Shown here: piece after piece, positions 58,516-64,000 of the stretch
How the letters are laid out: each line of letters starts with the position of its first letter
How positions within the stretch are numbered: position 1 is the stretch's first letter
Source: Cymbomonas tetramitiformis
Lineage: Eukaryota > Chlorophyta > Pyramimonadophyceae > Pyramimonadales > Pyramimonadaceae
Direction: 5' to 3'
NCBI GenBank assembly: GCA_001247695.2
Contig: LGRX02034673.1
Coordinates: 1-64,000 of the forward strand
DNA: 64,000 nucleotides
Program-made: the position numbers and the translations under genes
Notes under the pieces: generated by a model
The model's input: the letters and a program-made list of their open reading frames with translations, nothing else
Database searches by the model: none
Told to the model about the DNA's origin: nothing

Positions 58516-59193
58516 AAGATAATAATAGAACATATATATACGAGTTTAAAATATAATTTTACAATTGATGATATACAAAATGAAGATGGTAGTATTTATA
58601 TATACGATACACGTTTAACACATAAAATTGCAGAATTAAATGAAAAAGACTTTGTCGGGATATGTAAAGAAAATGAAGACGACATGAACATATTATTTGA
58701 TATCTCAGAAGACGAATTATCAAACGTTATCGGTTCAAATGTCGTAGATATCTATATTAGCGAAGAATCTATAAGCAAAATGGAGTTCGAGAATGTTGAG
58801 AAATATATAGATGATATATACTCAATACTGAAACCAAATGGATTATTTCGATTAAGTTTATCTAATTATAGATGTGATATTATTAAAAAAAAGGTTGTAA
58901 AAAAAGATGATAATGTGAGTATCTTATACGACCCGGGGTCTGGTTCTATTTTAGAAGGTAATATAATAAATGGGGGAAATCGTTGGTTTCCAATGTATGA
59001 AAATGTATCTGAATTATTACATAATTCTAGATTTACGAATATAAACTTTTTACATTATTATGATTGTAGTAATATTGGTTACATAAATCCTATAGATTAT
59101 ACATTAGGTTATATACAAAGAACACCAGATCATGATGAACGTGTAAAAAGGCCAAATCGACCATTTTCTATTGTAGTTGATTGTTACAAATAA
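58516..59193 (+). pseudogene. SAM-dependent methyltransferase-like protein, N-terminus lost
   Basis: The frame is open from 58516 but the first ATG is at 58684. From there, VDIYISEESISKMEF and IDDIYSILKPNGLFRLSLS match the middle and post-II part of class I methyltransferases, where LKPNGLFRLS corresponds to the usual LKPGGxLRIS. The following GGNRWFPMYENVSELL and RPFSIVVDC fit a family of predicted methyltransferases in large viruses. The glycine-rich SAM-binding motif I is absent, so the gene looks truncated at its 5' end. Without motif I activity is unlikely. Confidence 0.5.
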
Positions 59194-59742
59194 TATTTCA
59201 TCCTAATTTTAGTATATTCTTTACCACCTTTAAAGTATTCGTAATAATTATGTTCTATTTGTTGAAAAGGAGAATATAAAATGATATTTAAACATCGAGT
59301 GAATTTCATTTTATGAACTCGCCTTCTAGATAACCATCGTCGAATATAAGATTGTTGGTTAAGTAATAATGGTTTATTCAAAATTTCGTGAATATTGTAA
59401 TAATGATATTGTAAAGCTTTCGAAGTAGACACGTTGTCGTTCAATAAATTCATAGAAGATTTATCAAACATATCTTTTTGATAAACATCGAGCAAATCGT
59501 TAAACACAAAATGGTAAAGCAAATTAATATATGGATTTAAAAGAGTTGGGTTTATGTCAAACATTACACTGTGGTCGCAAATGAAGTAGATTAGAAAACT
59601 AGTAAAATTTCCATAATAACTAAAAAAAATAACATTCATTCAATACATAGAGACCACGTTCTTTGATCAAATTAGATACATACTGATTTAATGCAGAATG
59701 CCTCAAAATGTTTTCAAACAAGATATACCAACTCATTATCAT
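59184..59742 (-). pseudogene. Unknown protein broken in a poly-T run
   Basis: ATG at 59742, 16 bp after a TTAACTTTAAGA motif. The first frame gives MIMSWYILFENILRHSALNQ and 20 more residues, then hits TAG in a run of eight T (plus-strand A8 at 59622-59629). Skipping one T joins it to the ORF 59639-59184 (SYYGNFTSFLIYFICDH...). The combined protein is about 185 residues, hydrophobic at the start and basic at the end. Function unknown. Confidence 0.55.
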
Positions 59743-59758
59743 TGTGAAAATTTTATTA

Positions 59759-59770
59759 TCTTAAAGTTAA
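59759..59770 (-). promoter_or_regulatory. TTAACTTTAAGA motif before 59742 gene
   Basis: Exact 12-mer on the minus strand, 16 bp before that ATG. Its other side touches the ATG of the plus-strand gene at 59771. Confidence 0.65.
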
Positions 59771-60183
59771 ATGCAATCTCATATTCATTTTATACTTATT
59801 ATATTGATTGTACTACTTTTATTGTATAATCATTACTATAAAAAATCGCCCGTTGTTTATGTAATAAAACCAAATACGTCAAAACAAATTGAGATACCTG
59901 TGCCTATATATACGCGGAAGATGACGGAATTTCGAAATATAGGATATTTATCAAATTCCAAAAAACGATTATTCCTCTATATGGAAAACAAGTATATATA
60001 GGAAGCTCGAATTGACATTATTATATCACACAGGATTATGTAAAAGCTCCTTTATTTATAGAAAAAAGAGATTGTATGGACACTATAGGTTGTAAAGAAT
60101 TATATCATAATGATGTTATATTTCTAGATTCATACCAAGATCATTTTAAAGTGTATCTTTATAATTCACACACGTATTATTAA
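59771..60183 (+). pseudogene. Small viral membrane protein, frameshift plus nonsense
   Basis: ATG at 59771; a membrane helix at residues 8-20 (ILIILIVLLLLYN). The frame stops at 59999-60001. The +1/-1 frame continues the expected sequence: YGKQVYIGSS, then TGA at 60013-60015, then HYYITQDYVKAPLFIEKRDC and so on to TAA 60181-60183. The complete pattern (membrane helix, RxIGYL, YG, YYI, CxxxxGCKEL, VYLY) resembles a short membrane-protein family common in Mimiviridae-like viruses (I think DUF5755). Two independent lesions make a true pseudogene likely. Confidence 0.6.
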
Positions 60184-60204
60184 ATTTTATTATAAGTATT
60201 ATAT

Positions 60205-60726
60205 ATGAACTCTTATAATAACGTCTCAATTCGTAAAGAATCAAAAAAATCTACAAAAAACCCCAAGAAATCTACACCTAAACCCAAGAAATCTACACCT
60301 AAACCCAAGAAATCTACACCTAAACCCAAGAAATCTACACCTAAACCTAAAAAACAATTTAAACCAAATATAAATGTTGCAATGGGTTCTTGTAATACCA
60401 TGAGTAATTATAACAAATATCTGTCACAATTGTCTACGTTAAGTAAAGATTACAAAAAAATACGAGATTTGGTTTCTAGAAGTCAATTTTCTGAAACCTT
60501 TAAACAAAAATTAGCAAAAAATAAAACTGGTATACCGAACATGAGACTAAAACATATGAAAATGTTACTATCTACAGATAAATATACCGCCGACGCAAAT
60601 AAAGCATTGGCTCGTGCAATGAAAGCATATTATTTTAGTTTTTTGAACATACCTGCGGCTCCCGATACTATACGGGAAGGTTTGAATAAATTTGGTAAAT
60701 TGCAAAATCATTTAAAATTTAGATAA
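60205..60726 (+). CDS. Basic repeat-containing protein, 173 codons
   Basis: ATG at 60205. Residues about 20-50 consist of four identical KSTPKPK units encoded by identical 21-bp repeats (60,263-60,346). The C-terminal 110 residues are helical and basic with no repeats (NKYLSQLSTLSKDYKKIRDL). The Lys/Pro-rich tail recalls DNA-binding proteins of giant virions, but no known fold is visible. The repeat identity at DNA level suggests recent expansion. Confidence 0.6.
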   Translation: MNSYNNVSIRKESKKSTKNPKKSTPKPKKSTPKPKKSTPKPKKSTPKPKKQFKPNINVAMGSCNTMSNYNKYLSQLSTLSKDYKKIRDLVSRSQFSETFKQKLAKNKTGIPNMRLKHMKMLLSTDKYTADANKALARAMKAYYFSFLNIPAAPDTIREGLNKFGKLQNHLKFR

Positions 60727-60741
60727 GTGTATTATAGTATC

Positions 60742-60942
60742 ATGCCATTTTCTATATTCACCGTTTCTGCATTGAACGTAGCTAAATCGACACAGCACAG
60801 TGTTGAAATACGTAAACGTGTATTAAGCAATATTTACAATATGCGTGTAGGCATATTATCGAGTTTAATTATATATGAAGTACTGAAAAAGTATGAATTG
60901 CCAATCGAAACGATGACATATGATTATCCCGTAATGTTTTAA
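60742..60942 (+). CDS. Small protein, 66 codons
   Basis: Start taken at ATG 60742; the frame extends up to a GTG at 60727. MPFSIFTVSALNVAKSTQHS starts hydrophobic and then becomes helical. The stop codon lies inside the next gene's promoter motif. No family recognised. Confidence 0.5.
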   Translation: MPFSIFTVSALNVAKSTQHSVEIRKRVLSNIYNMRVGILSSLIIYEVLKKYELPIETMTYDYPVMF

Positions 60943-60950
60943 CTTTAAGA
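60939..60950 (+). promoter_or_regulatory. TTAACTTTAAGA motif before 60982 gene
   Basis: Exact 12-mer, 31 bp before the ATG. Confidence 0.7.
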
Positions 60951-60981
60951 AATACAAAAGGTATTTTTAATTGGAAATAAA

Positions 60982-61569
60982 ATGACTTCCATCAAATATG
61001 ATCAATCCACTGTGCATTTGGTTCAAAATATTATAGACACGAATCAAGATACCGAAAATGCAAGTAATGAAGTAAATTATATTAAGATGTGCAATCTTAT
61101 GAAATATGTATATTCTAATATAGCTCAGCAAAATAGCCAAATAAGCAAATCGATTTTTACCGATTTAAATTTATTAAGATTGATCCAACAATATATAAAT
61201 CTATATGAAAAATACACTAAAGTTGTATTCCAATTGAAATCGAACAGTTATTTGCATAATAGACCATCAAATGTTCAAAAATTGAATTGTATTATGTGCA
61301 TATTAAAACCGCAGCAACAATTGAACAATAACGATATTGCATATCTAATTTTACTTGAACAAAGTGCAAAAAATAAATATTCAAATAAATTTGTGAAAGA
61401 ATTACTTTCGAAATGTTATGAAAAGAAATTTACAAATCCATTAAGTTTTAGACAATATGTACATTTAAAAGTGCTCGAAGAAAAAAATATGCAATCTTTG
61501 CAAATACTAGACGACATTGCAAAAAAATCATATGAAATCGAACTGTATATAAATAATTTTAATAAATAA
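60982..61569 (+). CDS. Unknown helical protein, 195 codons
   Basis: ATG at 60982. Mostly alpha-helical, rich in Asn, Gln and Lys, with a MCIL..Q stretch in the middle. No motif recognised. Its end overlaps the convergent glycosyltransferase gene by 11 bp. The upstream motif supports the start. Confidence 0.6.
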   Translation: MTSIKYDQSTVHLVQNIIDTNQDTENASNEVNYIKMCNLMKYVYSNIAQQNSQISKSIFTDLNLLRLIQQYINLYEKYTKVVFQLKSNSYLHNRPSNVQKLNCIMCILKPQQQLNNNDIAYLILLEQSAKNKYSNKFVKELLSKCYEKKFTNPLSFRQYVHLKVLEEKNMQSLQILDDIAKKSYEIELYINNFNK

Positions 61570-62479
61570 TTTTATCTAGTTGTTTATCGATTATCGTTTG
61601 TATATCTATTTTAGTTTGTTCAAACCACGTAATGTAGCTTAATGCAAGATTTTCTAAATACGAATGATTTTCGTGAATTTGTTTACATTTAGATAAACAA
61701 ATATTCCATGAATTTTCCCTTATGAATTCGGGTAACGGGATTTTATTTAGATTGATAATATTTCCAAAAGCTTCTTCCAATATTTCATCGGGACACGCGA
61801 ACACCGGAATCGCGCCAGCACAAATGGCTTCTATAATTCGATGACACAATATATGAACATTACCATTTGGACACAAAACAAATTTTGTGTTTTTATAAAC
61901 ATCATGTACTTCCTGTTTTTTACAAGAAGTATCAAAATATTCGATATTAGAATTCCATGATTGAAAAGTAGTTACCGCATTTTTACGATCAGCATTGAAT
62001 GCGTTACCTATGAAGGACCATGTATATTTGCGTTTTGAATAGTCTAAAGTTGACCGAAGTGTATCAAAGTGTGGAATACCATACAATAAAGTGCCCGTAA
62101 CATAAGATAATGGGATATCATATATATTAGAATGTTTATCGTATTTATTATGTGAATATTGTCTAAATATAACAGAATCAGGAAATTCGATGGCGATTTG
62201 TTGGTGAGCGTTGCGATTACCCCATTCATCGCTATTATGAAATATTACATGTGGTTGTAGTTGCGTAATAATCTTATTAATTCTGTTATATTTATTTAGA
62301 TTGGACGAATATACTAAAATTCGAAATGAATCTTTTGTTTTGTATTTTTTAAATAAATCTTCAGGTATGATTACTTCATCTGTCCGTAGCAATAAATAAT
62401 CGGTTATATGGTATTTATCTAATAAGTAAGTACAAATACAATCTCTTTCATTACCCGAATCTAAAAATATTAATTGCAT
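61559..62479 (-). CDS. Exostosin-like (GT47) glycosyltransferase
   Basis: 306 codons, ATG at 62479. The C-terminal half has the exostosin pattern: YTWSFIGNAFNADRKNAV, then FVLCPNGNVHILCHRIIEAI, CAGAIPVFACP. The CPxG...R..E.I..G.IPV core binds the nucleotide sugar. The N-terminal half is shorter than in cellular exostosins and no membrane anchor is seen. In giant viruses such enzymes modify glycans of the virion or host surface. Frame intact. Confidence 0.7.
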   Translation of the reverse strand: MQLIFLDSGNERDCICTYLLDKYHITDYLLLRTDEVIIPEDLFKKYKTKDSFRILVYSSNLNKYNRINKIITQLQPHVIFHNSDEWGNRNAHQQIAIEFPDSVIFRQYSHNKYDKHSNIYDIPLSYVTGTLLYGIPHFDTLRSTLDYSKRKYTWSFIGNAFNADRKNAVTTFQSWNSNIEYFDTSCKKQEVHDVYKNTKFVLCPNGNVHILCHRIIEAICAGAIPVFACPDEILEEAFGNIINLNKIPLPEFIRENSWNICLSKCKQIHENHSYLENLALSYITWFEQTKIDIQTIIDKQLDKIIY

Positions 62480-62553
62480 GTGTACATGTTATCTACAAAA
62501 TTTTTAAATTATTTGTTAATTTAAAGATATGTCATATATTACAAAATAGAAAT

Positions 62554-63330
62554 ATGGGAATCAGTTATTCATCAACACATAATGAACGTAAATATGGATG
62601 GAAAAAAGAACTCTCTGATCATAATGATCTATATCACGAGTTTGATGAAGAATTGTTGGATGAAAATACAAATACCGTTGATTTACGTCCAAATTGTCCA
62701 ACCATATATAATCAAGGAAATCTAGGTAGTTGTACAGCGAACGCAGTTGCCGCATTATTTGAATATAATCAAGACAATGAAAATAAAATGGATTTCATGC
62801 CTTCGAGATTATTCATATATTACAATGAGAGGGAATTGGAGAATACAATTATGTATGATGCCGGTGCAACGATTCGAGATTCAATTAAAGTTGTATATAA
62901 ATATGGTGTGTGTTCTGAAGACCATTGGCCGTATACATTTGACAAGTTTACTTATAAACCTAGTCATGAATGTTATGACGAAGCGTCGAAACATAAAATT
63001 GTAGAATATAGAAAAATATATCAAACTATTGAAGATATGAAAACTTCATTACGACATAAAATGCCGTTCATATTTGGATTTTCAGTTTATGAAAGTTTTG
63101 AAGGTGCCAATGTTGCGAGAACAGGTATCATGCCGATGCCAAGTGTATCAGAAAAATTACTAGGTGGACATGCAGTTATGGCCGTAGGATATAATGATGA
63201 TTTGAGAGTCTTTATTATTCGAAATTCATGGGGTGAGAATTGGGGTGATAAGGGATATTTTTACATGCCATATGCATTCATTTCAGATCCAATGTACGCT
63301 AGCGACTTTTCGACCATTTCGAAGGTGTAA
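62554..63330 (+). CDS. Papain-like (C1) cysteine peptidase
   Basis: 258 codons. Catalytic residues are all visible: Q54 and C60 in NQGNLGSCTANAV, H206 in LGGHAVMAVGY, N224 in IRNSWGENWGDKGYF. No signal peptide; only about 40 residues precede the domain, too short for a normal inhibitory propeptide, as in other giant-virus and bacterial C1 relatives. Role probably in virion maturation or host protein breakdown. A motif variant TTAATTTAAAGA lies about 25 bp upstream of the ATG. Confidence 0.9.
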   Translation: MGISYSSTHNERKYGWKKELSDHNDLYHEFDEELLDENTNTVDLRPNCPTIYNQGNLGSCTANAVAALFEYNQDNENKMDFMPSRLFIYYNERELENTIMYDAGATIRDSIKVVYKYGVCSEDHWPYTFDKFTYKPSHECYDEASKHKIVEYRKIYQTIEDMKTSLRHKMPFIFGFSVYESFEGANVARTGIMPMPSVSEKLLGGHAVMAVGYNDDLRVFIIRNSWGENWGDKGYFYMPYAFISDPMYASDFSTISKV

Positions 63331-63338
63331 CAGAAATT

Positions 63339-63350
63339 TTAACTTTAAGA
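63339..63350 (+). promoter_or_regulatory. TTAACTTTAAGA motif before the helicase gene
   Basis: Exact 12-mer, 7 bp before the ATG at 63358, the shortest spacing of the set. Confidence 0.65.
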
Positions 63351-63357
63351 AATATAT

Positions 63358-64000
63358 ATGTGTAGTCAACAAACTACGATGTTTTCTAATTTGCGAGTTT
63401 CGCAAGTTAACGCCTTAGACGCCATCAAACACAATGAATCTGGTGGTATTCTCGAAATGTTTTGTGGTAGCGGTAAAAGTAATGTGATGTTGATAAATAG
63501 TATTGGTAATGAATATAACCATTGTGTTTTTGTGTTTCCATCGCTTGCGTTAATAAATCAATTCACAAGAGATTATTTAGAAAAGTTACCGAATATAGAA
63601 AATATATTATGTATTTCTTCTAGAAATGAAGATACGACAGACATACTCGAAATATCAAACTTTTTAACAATGAAAAATAAAAAATTTGTTTGTGTGACTT
63701 ACCAAAGTTATTCCAAATTCATCAATTGTTGTGATGCATCTAACATTCAACCTGATGTCATTAATTTTGACGAAGCTCACCATATTCTCGGTAAAGAACA
63801 AGCTTACAAGTTCGATTGTCCTAAATTTTATTTTACAGCGACTCCATCCAAAAATTTTGAGGATGATATTATTTTTACATACACTCATTATCAAGGTGTG
63901 CAAGATTCAATATTAAACGAATACAATATTATGGTGGATTTTACAAGCGATAATAGTATATACAAAAAAATGGCACGAGCGATTTTAAAATCTGGCAACA
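63358..64000 (+). CDS. Superfamily II DEAD/H helicase (partial, runs off right edge)
   Basis: Open from ATG 63358 to the window end, 214 codons. Walker A is EMFCGSGKSN, motif Ia VFPSLALINQ, Walker B NFDEAHHI, and motif III FTATPS. This is lobe 1 of a restriction-type/SF2 helicase like those encoded near viral transcription or repair genes. The second lobe lies beyond the window. The start is fixed by the promoter motif directly upstream. Confidence 0.85.
   Translation, partial: MCSQQTTMFSNLRVSQVNALDAIKHNESGGILEMFCGSGKSNVMLINSIGNEYNHCVFVFPSLALINQFTRDYLEKLPNIENILCISSRNEDTTDILEISNFLTMKNKKFVCVTYQSYSKFINCCDASNIQPDVINFDEAHHILGKEQAYKFDCPKFYFTATPSKNFEDDIIFTYTHYQGVQDSILNEYNIMVDFTSDNSIYKKMARAILKSGN

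Noticed and set aside
22300..64000. Mirusvirus or herpesvirus-like origin of the viral half
   Set aside because: No HK97-type capsid or other herpes-like gene is seen; the kinase, Erv1, SNF2-RING, PrimPol and repeat proteins fit nucleocytoplasmic large viruses better.
1..64000. tRNA or rRNA genes
   Set aside because: I saw no cloverleaf-like or conserved ribosomal sequence on reading, but I could not run a covariance search.

Overview
The window joins two unlike kinds of DNA. Bases 1 to about 22,300 are mixed-composition eukaryotic repeat DNA made almost entirely of retrotransposon remains. From about 22,400 to the right edge the sequence is AT-rich and densely packed with intronless genes on both strands. 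The genes are those of a nucleocytoplasmic large DNA virus (Nucleocytoviricota), most like the Mimiviridae/Imitervirales side: a stand-alone primase-polymerase, SNF2-type helicase with an internal RING finger, deoxynucleoside kinase, Erv1-like thiol oxidase, papain-like protease, viral glycosyltransferases, a repeat protein and a 15-kb adhesin-like gene. The simplest reading is an endogenous giant-virus insertion in a protist or algal genome. An assembly chimera cannot be excluded from sequence alone, and I cannot name the host. No major capsid, DNA polymerase B or packaging ATPase lies in the window, so only part of the viral genome is seen.

Layout, left part. Element A (minus strand, 1-7248) has a gag-like ORF, a second ORF, a C5-methyltransferase tail, an integrase with intact DDE triad, a PHD finger and the start of another methyltransferase-like motif at the edge. 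Bases 7.2-11.6 kb hold short repeats, one orphan ORF and a repeat unit related to those at 17.4-22.2 kb. Element B (11,611-15,988) has two 1,228-bp LTRs identical as far as compared, each with a 332-codon ORF, around an internally deleted pol that keeps the integrase C-terminus, a chromodomain, an apparently complete cytosine-5 methyltransferase domain and a polypurine tract. Element C (16,025-17,371, minus) is a gypsy integrase/chromodomain fragment split by an 84-bp intron-like insert flanked by direct repeats. From 17,372 to about 22,215 lie copies of an LTR-like family starting TGTCAGGG, separated by gene-free DNA.

Layout, right part. A pair of 16-bp palindromes lies at 22,378-22,425, next to the composition change. 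Then come a small membrane peptide and low-complexity and Cys-rich proteins, a glycosyltransferase-like cluster (23.9-27.4 kb, mostly broken), a divergent pair of surface-protein-like genes, the giant ORF (30,154-45,405), and a gene block at 45.4-52.1 kb (RING, Erv1, dNK, PrimPol, ParB-like/DGQHR, HNH, SNF2-RING). After that are an XRN stub fused against a split adhesin/metalloprotease-like gene, many small viral genes, an exostosin-like glycosyltransferase, a C1 peptidase and a helicase that runs off the edge.

Two themes link the viral half. First, the motif TTAACTTTAAGA or a close variant occurs ten times, mostly 7-34 bp before start codons and pointing toward the gene; this is probably a promoter class. 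Second, many viral genes are broken by single frameshifts, in-frame stops, truncations or overlaps of gene tails. Several sit in homopolymers and could be sequencing errors, but the nonsense codons and truncations look like decay after integration.
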